This document shows positions 9,049 to 16,765 of a stretch of DNA of 34,968 nt, piece after piece. The position numbers and the translations under genes were made by a program. The notes under the pieces were generated by a model that had not been told where the DNA came from, did no database searches, and saw only the letters and a list, made by a program, of their open reading frames with translations. Within the stretch, counting starts at the first letter, position 1, and each line of letters begins with the position of its first letter. This DNA comes from Oscillochloris sp. (lineage in GTDB: Bacteria > Chloroflexota > Chloroflexia > Chloroflexales > Chloroflexaceae), in assembly GCA_012032775.1 (NCBI GenBank), contig JAAUQO010000045.1, forward strand, positions 1 through 34,968, written 5' to 3'.

Positions 9049-11223
9049 ATGACCGCCATGAACGACCAGATCATTTCGCGCCTGGCCGATGAGCTCGGGC
9101 TGCGGCTCCAACAGATTGAACGGACGGTTGCACTGCTTGACGCCGGTGACACAATTCCGTTCATCACCCGCTACCGCAAAGAGGTAACGGGCGGTTTGGA
9201 CGAGGAACAGTTGCGTCGCTTGGCCGATCGCCTGGGTTATCTCCGCAACCTGGAGGCACGGCGGGCCGAGGTGCGGGCAGCACTGGAACAGGGCGCTCAT
9301 CTGACGCCGGAACTCGATCAGGCTCTGGCGGCGGCGCAAACACTGCAAACGATCGAGGATTTGTATTTGCCGTTTCGCCCCAAGAAACGCACTCGGGCGC
9401 AGATCGCCCGTGAGCGCGGCTTGCAGGGCCTGGCCGATCAACTGTTTGCGCGGCCGCACAACCATACGCCGCAACAATTGGCCGAACCATTTGTTGGGCC
9501 TGAAGTACCCGATGTTGCCGCTGCACTGGCCGGCGCCCGCGATATTATCGCCGAGCAGATGGCCGAGACGGCAACGGTGCGCCAGGCGCTACGTGAGGCC
9601 ACCCGGCGTACCGGCGCACTCCAGGTGAGCCGGCGCGCCGATGTCGAGGATGCGAAGGGCACATACCGCCAGTATTACGATTATCGCGAGCCGCTGGCAA
9701 GCCTGCCGCCACATCGCATTCTGGCGATCAATCGCGGCGAACGCGAAGGCGTTCTGAAGGTCGATCTGGAGGCGAACCACGCCGCGTTCATCAGCTCGCT
9801 GCAACGCCGCCATGGCCCCGGCGCTGGGCCGATCGACGCCGAAATCCAGGCAGCAGTAGCCGATGGCTATAAGCGGTTGCTGGCGCCGGCGGTTGAGCGC
9901 GATCTGCGGGCCGAATTGACCGAGCGCGCCGAGGGCCACGCGCTGACGATCTTCGCCGCGAACCTACGCCGCTTGCTGTTGCAGCCGCCGTTGCGCGGGC
10001 GCACGGTGTTGGGGATCGATCCCGGTTACCGTACCGGCTGTAAGCTCGCCGTGGTCGATGCGACCGGGCGCCCGCTGGCAAGTGGGCTGCTCTACCTGCA
10101 CCAGGCCGAACGGGCGAAAGAAACGCTGACGAACCTTTGCCGGCAGTGGACGGTGCAGGTGATTGCGATCGGGAATGGGACGGCAAGCCGCGAAACCGAA
10201 CAACTGGTGGCTGAGACGATCCGATTGCTTGAACAAAGCGGCAACGGGCATCCTCCACTGCAATATACGCTGGTGAGCGAGGCGGGCGCGTCGGTCTACT
10301 CGGCCTCCGAAACGGCCAAAGCCGAATTTCCGAGCCTTGATGCGACCGAGCGCGGCACAATCTCGATCGCGCGGCGCTTGCAAGATCCGCTGGCCGAGTT
10401 GGTCAAGATCGAGCCGAAAGCCCTTGGCGTCGGTATGTATCAACACGATGTCGATCAGAAGGCGCTCACCGGCCATCTGGGCGATGTTGTTGAGAGCAGC
10501 GTGAACTATGTCGGCGTCGATCTGAATACCGCTTCGGCGGCGTTGCTGACCTATGTGGCCGGGATGACGACAAAGACCGCCCGTGCGGTGGTCGAGCATC
10601 GTAATACCCATGGGCCGTTCAACAACCGGCGCGACTTGCTGAAGGTGAAGGGTCTGGGCCCGCGGGCGTTCGAGCAGGCGGCCGGTTTCCTGCGCATCCC
10701 CGACGCCACAGATCTGCTCGACCGCACCGCAGTGCATCCGGAAAGTTATGCGGCGGCGCGCACGCTGATCGGCCGTTTCGATCCAACCGGCAAGCAGCGT
10801 TTGCCCGAGGTTGCAGAGCGGATTAAAGCCGCCCTGAGCGGCGGCGAAACGACCCTCGCCGAGCTTGCGACGAGCCTCGGGATCGGTGAACCGACCCTGG
10901 CCGACATTATCGAGGAACTGGCCCGGCCCGGTCGCGACCCGCGCGAGAGCCTGCCGCCGCCGTTGTTGCGGGCTGATGTGCTGAAGATGGAAGATCTACA
11001 GGAAGGAATGATCCTCACCGGCACGGTACGTAATGTGGTCGATTTCGGCGCATTCGTCGATATCGGCGTTAAGCAGGACGGACTGGTGCATGTCAGCGAA
11101 ATGGCCGATCGCTTCGTGCGCAACCCGCTGGAAGTGGTGCAAGTCGGCGATCAGGTGCAGGTGCGGGTGCTGGAAGTCGATCTGGCGCGGGGCCGGATCG
11201 CGCTGAGTATGCGTTCGAGCTAG
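9049..11223 (+). CDS. tex: Tex family RNA-binding transcription accessory protein
   Basis: Tex is a conserved cytoplasmic nucleic-acid-binding protein that affects transcription and is linked to RNA turnover. The 724 residues show the expected order. An N-terminal helical Tex region includes the conserved AGDTIPFITRYRKEVTGGLDE. A YqgF-like RNase H fold begins with VLGIDPGYRTGCKLAVVD near residue 320. Helix-hairpin-helix repeats lie near 485-560, and an S1 RNA-binding domain (GMILTGTVRNVVDFGAFVDIG) spans about 650-722. The gene is intact. ATG 9049 or ATG 9058 are both possible, as neither has a strong ribosome binding site. It starts 17 bases after the GT-C frame and may be co-transcribed. Confidence 0.95.
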   Translation: MTAMNDQIISRLADELGLRLQQIERTVALLDAGDTIPFITRYRKEVTGGLDEEQLRRLADRLGYLRNLEARRAEVRAALEQGAHLTPELDQALAAAQTLQTIEDLYLPFRPKKRTRAQIARERGLQGLADQLFARPHNHTPQQLAEPFVGPEVPDVAAALAGARDIIAEQMAETATVRQALREATRRTGALQVSRRADVEDAKGTYRQYYDYREPLASLPPHRILAINRGEREGVLKVDLEANHAAFISSLQRRHGPGAGPIDAEIQAAVADGYKRLLAPAVERDLRAELTERAEGHALTIFAANLRRLLLQPPLRGRTVLGIDPGYRTGCKLAVVDATGRPLASGLLYLHQAERAKETLTNLCRQWTVQVIAIGNGTASRETEQLVAETIRLLEQSGNGHPPLQYTLVSEAGASVYSASETAKAEFPSLDATERGTISIARRLQDPLAELVKIEPKALGVGMYQHDVDQKALTGHLGDVVESSVNYVGVDLNTASAALLTYVAGMTTKTARAVVEHRNTHGPFNNRRDLLKVKGLGPRAFEQAAGFLRIPDATDLLDRTAVHPESYAAARTLIGRFDPTGKQRLPEVAERIKAALSGGETTLAELATSLGIGEPTLADIIEELARPGRDPRESLPPPLLRADVLKMEDLQEGMILTGTVRNVVDFGAFVDIGVKQDGLVHVSEMADRFVRNPLEVVQVGDQVQVRVLEVDLARGRIALSMRSS

Positions 11224-11265
11224 AGCCAGTACATCATCCGACGAAGCCTGACGGAAACCCCGTAA

Positions 11266-11287
11266 GGGCGGCCCAGTGTGGCCGCCC
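11266..11287. terminator. GC-rich hairpin after tex
   Basis: GGGCGGCC (11266-11273), loop CAGTGT, GGCCGCCC (11280-11287): a perfect 8-bp stem 43 bases after the tex stop. No T-run follows. It resembles the palindrome at 1972-1991 after the AAA gene. The rest of 11288-11412 holds no gene I can support. Confidence 0.5.
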
Positions 11288-11412
11288 AACCCATCCGAAT
11301 AGCCCGCTCAGTCTACTAAGCCCAACCTCAATCCGCCGTAGAAAAGCTTGTTTGGGCCTATGCTTCAGCGAAGCTGCAATACCAGAGTAAACAAAAGTTT
11401 CTTTGCAGCAGA

Positions 11413-11441
11413 TTGACTCAGCTACTAAAGCGTGTCATAAT
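11413..11441 (+). promoter_or_regulatory. Strong sigma70-type promoter with extended -10
   Basis: TTGACT (11413-11418) and CATAAT (11436-11441) are separated by exactly 17 bases. A TG at 11433-11434 gives an extended -10. Transcription would start near 11448, about 68 bases before the HD-domain gene. The leader contains the terminator-like hairpin at 11473-11498. Confidence 0.75.
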
Positions 11442-11472
11442 CACAATCCGGGCTACGATGATATGCCGTACG

Positions 11473-11498
11473 AAAAGCCTGCGTGTACGCAGGCTTTT
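11473..11498 (+). terminator. Intrinsic-terminator-like hairpin in the HD-gene leader (possible attenuator)
   Basis: AAAAGCCTGCG (11473-11483), loop TGTA, CGCAGGCTTTT (11488-11498): an 11-bp perfect stem ending in four Ts. It lies only about 50 bases after the predicted start of transcription and eight bases before the GGAGG of the HD-domain gene. That position is unusual for a simple terminator of tex, whose stop is 250 bases upstream. Confidence 0.6.
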
Positions 11499-11515
11499 GT
11501 GTTCTCGGAGGCACG

Positions 11516-12100
11516 ATGAGCGACGACCAGCATACTGACGCGCTTTTTCAGCTCCAGAGCCGGCTGATCAGCCTTAAACTGCTCCCACGCACCGGTTGGC
11601 TCCAACGTGGTATGCGCGATCCGGAGAGCATCGCCGAACACACGTTTGGTGTCGCTACACTGGCGTTGCTGCTGGGTGATTTGCAGCGCGGTATCGACCG
11701 TGGGCGCCTGTTATCGACGGCGCTGTTGCATGATATCGCCGAGGCACTGATCGGCGATCTTCCGGCTACGGCACGCCGACTGATCGGCCCCGAGGCCAAG
11801 CGCGAGGCCGAGCGGCGGGCGATGCTGGAGATGTTCGGCGATCTGCCGGCCTGCGCGAGTTATCTGGAACTATGGGATGACTACAATCGGGGCGCCACGC
11901 CCGAGGCACGCCTGGTGAAGGCGCTTGATCGGCTGGAGATGCTGACGCAGGCGTTGGCGTATGAACGGGCCGGCCATCAGGCGTTGGAGGATTTTTGGGC
12001 CGATGAGACCGAATGGAGCGACGAGTTTCCTCAGGTTCGTGCCCTGGCGCAACGGCTGTTCCGCGAGCACCGGGTTCTGAAACGGATACGAGAAGATTAA
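11516..12100 (+). CDS. HD-domain phosphohydrolase, YfbR/HDDC2-like, 194 aa
   Basis: This is a probable metal-dependent nucleotidase of the YfbR/HDDC2 group; known members remove phosphate from deoxynucleoside 5'-monophosphates. The metal-binding HD signature is complete: the first His in SIAEHTFGVA, the His-Asp pair in LLHDIAEALIGDLP, and the last Asp in KALDRLEML. The length matches the family. ATG 11516 is chosen because GGAGG precedes it by five bases; an earlier in-frame start at 11483 falls inside the leader hairpin. The substrate is inferred from family only. It converges on the response-regulator gene. Confidence 0.85.
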   Translation: MSDDQHTDALFQLQSRLISLKLLPRTGWLQRGMRDPESIAEHTFGVATLALLLGDLQRGIDRGRLLSTALLHDIAEALIGDLPATARRLIGPEAKREAERRAMLEMFGDLPACASYLELWDDYNRGATPEARLVKALDRLEMLTQALAYERAGHQALEDFWADETEWSDEFPQVRALAQRLFREHRVLKRIRED

Positions 12101-12141
12101 GTCGTCGAGCGTACGAACGCTGCTGCGCCGGGCTTAACGCC

Positions 12142-12176
12142 TGAGCGTCCCTGTGCGCGCACATCCTGCACGCTCA
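12142..12176. terminator. Nested hairpin between convergent HD and response-regulator genes
   Basis: The outer arms TGAGCGT (12142-12148) and ACGCTCA (12170-12176) enclose the perfect palindrome TGTGCGCGCACA. The right arm includes the TGA stop of the minus-strand gene. It is a plausible two-way terminator without a U-tract. Confidence 0.4.
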
Positions 12177-12857
12177 CGACTCACGCTGCTCCTGGCGGCG
12201 CTCCTGGGCGGCGGCGATATCGAGGATCGGCTCGGAGTCGATGTCGGCATTGATCACAAAGTGGCGGGCGCTACGCAGGCCCGAGAGAGTATACGCCGCC
12301 TGTTCGGTGGCGCGCAGAATCCGATCAAGCCCGGCCCGCAACTCATCATCCTGCACCTCTTCTTGCAGCAACTGCGCTTCGCCCATAATCACCGTAAGGT
12401 GCTGGCTCAGGTGATGGGCGGCGGCCCGAGCGGTTGCCCGCATCGCCTCTTCGGCGGCCCGTAAGCGCGCATTTTCGTTGGCCTGCCGGCGCAGATGCTG
12501 GTATTCGATCGCGCGCCGTAATGCAGTACGCAGCAGATCGTTATTCAGTGGTTTGGTGAGATAATCGAACGCACCTAAACGCAATGCCTCGATCACCACG
12601 GCGATCGAATCGCTGGCGGTGGTAACAATCGCAAGCGGCGGCGTGTGCAACTCCTTCAACTGATTCAGTACATCGAAGCCGCTTCCATCGGGCAATCCCA
12701 GATCAAGTAACACCACCAGCGGATGGGCCTGCATCAAAAGCACGCGCGCCTCGGCCACGCTCCGGGCGGCATGAATTGTGTAACCGTCACGGCGCAACAT
12801 CGCGGTGAGCGACAACTGTAAAATCACATCGTCTTCAACAATCAACAGCTCCTGCAT
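12174..12857 (-). CDS. Response regulator with a C-terminal DHp-like segment, 227 aa
   Basis: Residues 1-120 are a receiver domain. Acidic residues lie in IVEDD at 6-10, the phospho-acceptor is Asp52 in LLDLGLPDG, and Lys102 is in LTKPL. After a helical linker, residues 141-200 (ARAAAHHLSQHLTVIMGEAQLL and on) resemble the dimerisation and phosphotransfer helices of a histidine kinase, with His148 in the usual H-box position. There is no ATP-binding domain after it and no DNA-binding output domain. It could be a phosphorelay intermediate or a kinase that lost its catalytic domain; the reading frame is intact. It starts 15 bases after fpg on the same strand, so the two may be co-transcribed. 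No partner kinase is nearby. Confidence 0.85.
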   Translation of the reverse strand: MQELLIVEDDVILQLSLTAMLRRDGYTIHAARSVAEARVLLMQAHPLVVLLDLGLPDGSGFDVLNQLKELHTPPLAIVTTASDSIAVVIEALRLGAFDYLTKPLNNDLLRTALRRAIEYQHLRRQANENARLRAAEEAMRATARAAAHHLSQHLTVIMGEAQLLQEEVQDDELRAGLDRILRATEQAAYTLSGLRSARHFVINADIDSEPILDIAAAQERRQEQRES

Positions 12858-12872
12858 GGAACAATGATCCTT

Positions 12873-13235
12873 TCAATCGGCTGGCAATGACGGCAGGCGC
12901 TGGCAGCTCGGGCAGAAAAAAGTACTGCGTTGCGCAATTATGTGACGTTCAATCGGGGTCGCGCAGCGTTCACACGCTGCACCGGCGCGATCATAGACAA
13001 AAAAGTGCTCTTGATTATTTCCGCGTTCGCCAAAGCTATTGCGATAGTTGCGTAGCGAACTTCCCTGATTCGCGATCGCACTGGTTAATGTGCGGCGAAT
13101 CGCCGTATGCAAAGCAGCCGCCTGCTCGGCATCCACGGCCGCAGCCGGGAGTTGCGGATGCAACTGTGCGATCCAGAGCGCTTCGCTGGCGTAGATGTTC
13201 CCGATCCCGGCGATCACATGTTGATCAAGCAGCAA
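12873..13235 (-). pseudogene. mutM: Formamidopyrimidine-DNA glycosylase, 3' part after frameshift
   Basis: This is the C-terminal half of Fpg/MutM. It contains the helix-two-turn-helix start ([20 protein letters not shown]), conserved in all Fpg proteins, and the C-terminal zinc finger with two CXXC pairs (CERC and CPSC, 16 residues apart). It joins the upstream piece if one base is added near 13253 in the GGCCGG stretch, giving an uninterrupted [14 protein letters not shown], exactly the family consensus. It has no start signal of its own. Confidence 0.8.
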
Positions 13236-13714
13236 CGGTTTGAGTTTTGTGCGCGGCCGGCGAGCAGGCGTATCAGCACCTCGCTCGTAAACGCATCGCT
13301 GAGCGGTTCCGGGCCATGAACGCTATGCAAGGCGGCAAGGCCGATCGGATCGAGCAGGCGCACCCGGCCGAATTTACGCTGATCGGAAAAAAAGATCTGA
13401 CGCCCGTCGTCGAGCGCCAGCACCAGATGGGAATAAACATCGGGAATGGCATCAGACGGCATCACCAGCAGATTACCGGACATACGCAGATGGATCGCCA
13501 GCGTCCATTCGGCATCCAGGCTCAGCAACACCCACTTGGCGCGCCGGGTGACGGCGTGGATCTGCCGGCCGGGCAAAATGCAGTGGAGATCAGCGACCGA
13601 CGGCGTCTCGACCATGCGTTCCCAGTCGAGTTTTGCAATCCCGGCAATCGTACGACCAAGCACCTGAGCAGCGAGTGATCGGGCAACTATCTCAACTTCA
13701 GGTAGTTCCGGCAT
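13214..13714 (-). CDS. mutM: Formamidopyrimidine-DNA glycosylase, 5' part of frameshifted gene
   Basis: Fpg/MutM removes oxidised purines such as 8-oxoguanine and nicks the abasic site. The start MPELPEVE gives the catalytic Pro2 and Glu3. The N-terminal beta-sandwich domain, HLRMSG and [12 protein letters not shown] are all typical. The frame then drifts into [13 protein letters not shown] and stops. With one base restored the protein would be about 280 residues, normal for the family. The ORF is open upstream of 13714, but that stretch is a shadow of the MoaD-MoaE gene. It starts 16 bases after that gene on the same strand. Confidence 0.85.
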   Translation of the reverse strand: MPELPEVEIVARSLAAQVLGRTIAGIAKLDWERMVETPSVADLHCILPGRQIHAVTRRAKWVLLSLDAEWTLAIHLRMSGNLLVMPSDAIPDVYSHLVLALDDGRQIFFSDQRKFGRVRLLDPIGLAALHSVHGPEPLSDAFTSEVLIRLLAGRAQNSNRCCLINM

Positions 13715-13730
13715 AACGATACAATAATCC

Positions 13731-14414
13731 TTACTCCCGCCATTCGCGCTCGCCGTCGGCCCAGTGCTCCTGTTTCCAGATTGGCGCGACCTCTTTGATC
13801 CGATCCATAATAAAGGCTGCGGCCTCGAAGGCCGGCCCGCGATGGGGCGCCGCCACAACCACCAGCACCGCAGTCTCGCCGATCTCCAAACGGCCGATGC
13901 GGTGATGCACCGCCACCTTGCCGATCCGCCAGCGCGTGCGCGCCTCGTCGGCAAGTTGGGCGAACACCTTCGCGGCCATGTCGGCGTAAGCCTCGTAGAT
14001 CAGATATGCGGTCGAACGATCGTCGAAATGGTTGCGTACCACACCGGCAAAGGTGACAACCGCACCATCGTTGGCTGTCTGCACGAATAACACCAGCGGC
14101 GCCGGATCGATCGGAGCATTGGTCACCAGATATGGTTGCACATCCATCACCCCCACCTCGCGCTCAGGCGATCCGCCGCTGACAGGCGGGATAAACGCCA
14201 CCTCATCGCCGTCGTGCAGCGGGCTATCAAGCGTACTGAACTCCTGATTCACCGCATACAACAGCCGGCCGGTATACCCGGCCAGGCGCGGATACGCAGC
14301 CACCAACTGCTCCCAGACCATCCCGACGGTTGCATCGGGAGCAATGGTGACGATCTGCTCGGAGCGGCCGACAATATCGCGATGGCCGGCGAAAAAGCGA
14401 ATAGTTACCTGCAT
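13731..14414 (-). CDS. MoaD-MoaE fusion, molybdopterin synthase
   Basis: Molybdopterin synthase inserts two sulfurs into cPMP during molybdenum cofactor synthesis. MoaD carries the sulfur on a C-terminal Gly-Gly and MoaE is the catalytic subunit. Here residues 1-81 are MoaD-like and end in PPVSGG at 76-81, exactly where a free MoaD would stop. The chain instead continues into a full MoaE domain ([47 protein letters not shown]). ATG 14414 is chosen; a TTG nine bases upstream is an alternative. Mycobacterial MoaX has the same fused architecture. A free Gly-Gly end would need cleavage after Gly81. No other moa genes are in the window. Confidence 0.9.
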   Translation of the reverse strand: MQVTIRFFAGHRDIVGRSEQIVTIAPDATVGMVWEQLVAAYPRLAGYTGRLLYAVNQEFSTLDSPLHDGDEVAFIPPVSGGSPEREVGVMDVQPYLVTNAPIDPAPLVLFVQTANDGAVVTFAGVVRNHFDDRSTAYLIYEAYADMAAKVFAQLADEARTRWRIGKVAVHHRIGRLEIGETAVLVVVAAPHRGPAFEAAAFIMDRIKEVAPIWKQEHWADGEREWRE

Positions 14415-14471
14415 AAGATCCAATAACGATATCTTCTCTGGTACAGAGAAGGCATATCCCGTGAAAATACC

Positions 14472-15236
14472 TTAAAAACCGGCGCCAAGCCCGCCGTCAA
14501 CGCTGTAGACGCTGCCGGTGATGAAACTTGCCTGCGGCCCGACCAGGAACAGAATCAGGGCGGCGACCTCTTCGGGCGTGCCGAGGCGGCCGATCGGCTG
14601 TTCAGCGGCCCAGCGCTTCAAGACTGCCTCGGGATGCTGGGCATCTTCCAGGCTTGCGGTGGAACGCAGCAGCGATGTGTCGATCGCGCCGGGGCAGACG
14701 CAATTGACACGAATCCCCTCGGCGGCATAATCCAGCGCCATGGCCCGGCTGAGTGAAACTACCCCGCCTTTGCTGGCGGCATAGGCCGACCATCCGGGTT
14801 CGGTGAGCAAGCCGTGGAGCGAGGCAACATTCACGATCGCGCCGCTGCCGCGCCGGCGCATCTCGGGGATGACAAAGCGCGAGACAAGATACACGCCGGT
14901 GAGATTCACGCCGATCGTGGCATTCCACAGTTCGAGCGGCGTACTTTCGACATTGCCGGGGCGCTGAATTCCGGCATTATTGACCAGAATATCGATCCCG
15001 CCGAAGGTGCCGACACAATCGGCGGCGATGCGGGCGGCATCGGCTTCAAGCGACACATCGGCGATGCAGGCAGCGGCATGGCCACCCCAGGAGCGGATAC
15101 CGGCCACGAGATCGTGCGCCGCCGACTCGTCACGATCGGCCACCAGAACCGCTGCACCATCACGCGCCAGAGCCAGCGTCGTCGCCCGCCCAATCCCCTG
15201 GGCGCCGCCGGTGATAATCGCGACTTTCTCTTGCAT
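14472..15236 (-). CDS. Short-chain dehydrogenase/reductase, 254 aa
   Basis: This is a classical SDR oxidoreductase using NAD(H) or NADP(H). The cofactor motif TGGAQGIG is at residues 9-16, with Asp35 after the second strand, which leans toward NAD. NNAG is at 86-89. The catalytic set is Asn111, Ser139, Tyr152 and Lys156 (YAASK). The end (FITGSVYSVDGGLGAGF) is typical of the 3-oxoacyl-ACP reductase and glucose dehydrogenase-like group. The substrate cannot be assigned. No clear ribosome binding site precedes the ATG. The gene lies between a photolyase-like pseudogene and the MoaD-MoaE gene with gaps over 50 bases, so an operon role is unproven. Confidence 0.9.
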   Translation of the reverse strand: MQEKVAIITGGAQGIGRATTLALARDGAAVLVADRDESAAHDLVAGIRSWGGHAAACIADVSLEADAARIAADCVGTFGGIDILVNNAGIQRPGNVESTPLELWNATIGVNLTGVYLVSRFVIPEMRRRGSGAIVNVASLHGLLTEPGWSAYAASKGGVVSLSRAMALDYAAEGIRVNCVCPGAIDTSLLRSTASLEDAQHPEAVLKRWAAEQPIGRLGTPEEVAALILFLVGPQASFITGSVYSVDGGLGAGF

Positions 15237-15365
15237 ATGTATACCAACTCAATCACAAAATGCTTGATCCAAACCGCTCGATCCCGCTGCTACGCGGCTC
15301 AAGCCTTCTGCATCATGCATCACACGAAATTTAGCGGAAGCGGAAGTAGCACCTATTGTACCATT

Positions 15366-16131
15366 TTACACGTCATCATCGGCAGTCCCCAAGCCGGTCG
15401 GTCGCAGCGCTTGATCGGCAACCTTGCGCCAGAATGCGCTGAATCGGCGTGGCGGTTCGCCGCGCCAATCGACCAATGGCGGCGGTTCATGCACCACCAC
15501 CGGCAGGTGTTCACGCAGGGCGGCAAGATAGTTCCGGAAGCGCGGCGCAACACTTGGGGTGACATGGATCTCGCCGGCGGCATGTGCGCGACAAAACTCC
15601 AACACTTCGTCAGGCACCGCGCCGCGCCGGATCTCGCCGGCCCGCCCTTCGATCGCCTCAAGGGCAGATTCGTACAAAAACAGCAGGCGCTTGAAACTCA
15701 GGCCGGTGTCGCGCAGCAACGGTTCATCGAAGACGAACAGGGCCGGGGCGGCGGGGTTTGCGTTCAGGGCGGATACGTTCACCCAGGCCGGCATACACCA
15801 ATTGCCAGCAAGCGCGCCAGGCCAACTCGTTGACGAACTTCTGCACACCGGAACCGGATCCGAAGCGGGCGATCAGATCATCGCGCACTTCGGCCAGGCG
15901 CAGCACAGCGTGGCGAATATAGGCCGAGAGCGCCGAAACACCCCGGCGCAGCACATCATTGCGCGTGCGAGCGTACTCAGTGGGGTCGAAGGCTTGCAAA
16001 TGCACCAGTGCGGCACGCCGGCCACCGACTGTAGGCGCAGGATCGGCTGTGCCGGTATAAAGACCGTCAAGGGCTTCAGTGAGATAGGTTGACCATGCGG
16101 CGCGATCGGATAGATCGGTGCGCAGTTTCAT
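15366..16131 (-). pseudogene. Photolyase/cryptochrome-like FAD protein, internally deleted remnant
   Basis: Two frames on one strand carry pieces of one family. The first (16131 down to about 15800) starts MKLRTDLSD and has YARTRNDVLRRGVSALSAYI and KFVNELAWRACWQLVYAGLG, the entry to the FAD-binding domain of photolyase-like proteins. The second (about 15810 to 15366) has PALFVFDEPLLRDTGLSFKR and a Rossmann-like region ending PRRFSAFWRKVADQAL. In relatives I remember, about 200 residues of FAD-binding domain lie between these parts; here they abut and are out of frame. The net shift differs in sign from the single-base losses elsewhere, so this looks like true decay by internal deletion. The start is uncertain, as no ribosome binding site is visible. 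Confidence 0.65.
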
Positions 16132-16209
16132 GGCAGTGGCAGGATCAGGCAGGCGAATCCAGCGGCGCAAACACGGGGACACGGCGGTCGAATGGATCGC
16201 ACATACGGC

Positions 16210-16599
16210 CTATGGAAGCTCGGGTGTCTGGTTATTGGGCTGCATGCGACGGGCGGCGCGACGTTCCAGCGACCACCAGTGCAAGCGCCGCGATGCCCGC
16301 GACACATTACGCGCCGAACGATCGGCAAGCCGGCCGAGCGCGCCGATCAGTGGGGTAGGCAGGGCTGCCCAGCGCCGCAAAAACGTCTTGATCCGCACAC
16401 GCGACCAACGGACGGCACGATTGCGCGGGCCGACAAGGGCCAGGCCGATCATCAGAAAGATCAGCCCATTCACAATCGGCATCGGCATACCGATCAGGCC
16501 GAGCACAATAAAAAACCAGCCTAGAACCGGCTTAAAAAAGAGCCAGAGGGCCAGCAGAGTTCCGCGAAATGCAGCGATTGCAATTGTCCACCAGATCAT
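16210..16599 (-). CDS. Small membrane protein of unknown function, 129 aa
   Basis: Two or three hydrophobic spans fill residues 2-58 (IWWTIAIAAF..., GWFFIVLGLIGMPMPIVNG, LIFLMIGLALVG). An Arg-rich soluble tail of about 70 residues follows, probably cytoplasmic by the positive-inside rule. The hydrophobic hairpin recalls small PGPGW-type transmembrane proteins, but the match is loose and I do not assign it. A GGGAG site nine bases before the ATG supports translation. It lies 166 bases after the sigma/anti-sigma gene and 78 bases before the photolyase-like remnant, all on the same strand. Confidence 0.65.
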   Translation of the reverse strand: MIWWTIAIAAFRGTLLALWLFFKPVLGWFFIVLGLIGMPMPIVNGLIFLMIGLALVGPRNRAVRWSRVRIKTFLRRWAALPTPLIGALGRLADRSARNVSRASRRLHWWSLERRAARRMQPNNQTPELP

Positions 16600-16765
16600 T
16601 ATGACAACTCCCGCTACGGGATAGCTAGACTTTGGTTCACCGCTATAAGTGTAACATGATCCGGGCGTACTATGCCAATGAATTCAGGATACGCAGGACA
16701 TTGTACAACACATTGCATGGGTCGCCCCGCGTCTGACATCGGCCGGCTATTGCCTGTTCCATCCC

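Noticed and set aside
7491..9167. 558-codon minus-strand frame across the GT-C gene
   Set aside because: Its composition (Arg, Gln and Pro rich, no domain) is that of an antisense shadow. It spans the frameshift only because a shadow frame is not constrained.
13718..13954. In-frame upstream extension of fpg to 13954
   Set aside because: The added residues are an Arg/Trp-rich shadow of the MoaE coding region; Fpg must begin MPELPE with Pro2 as catalytic residue.
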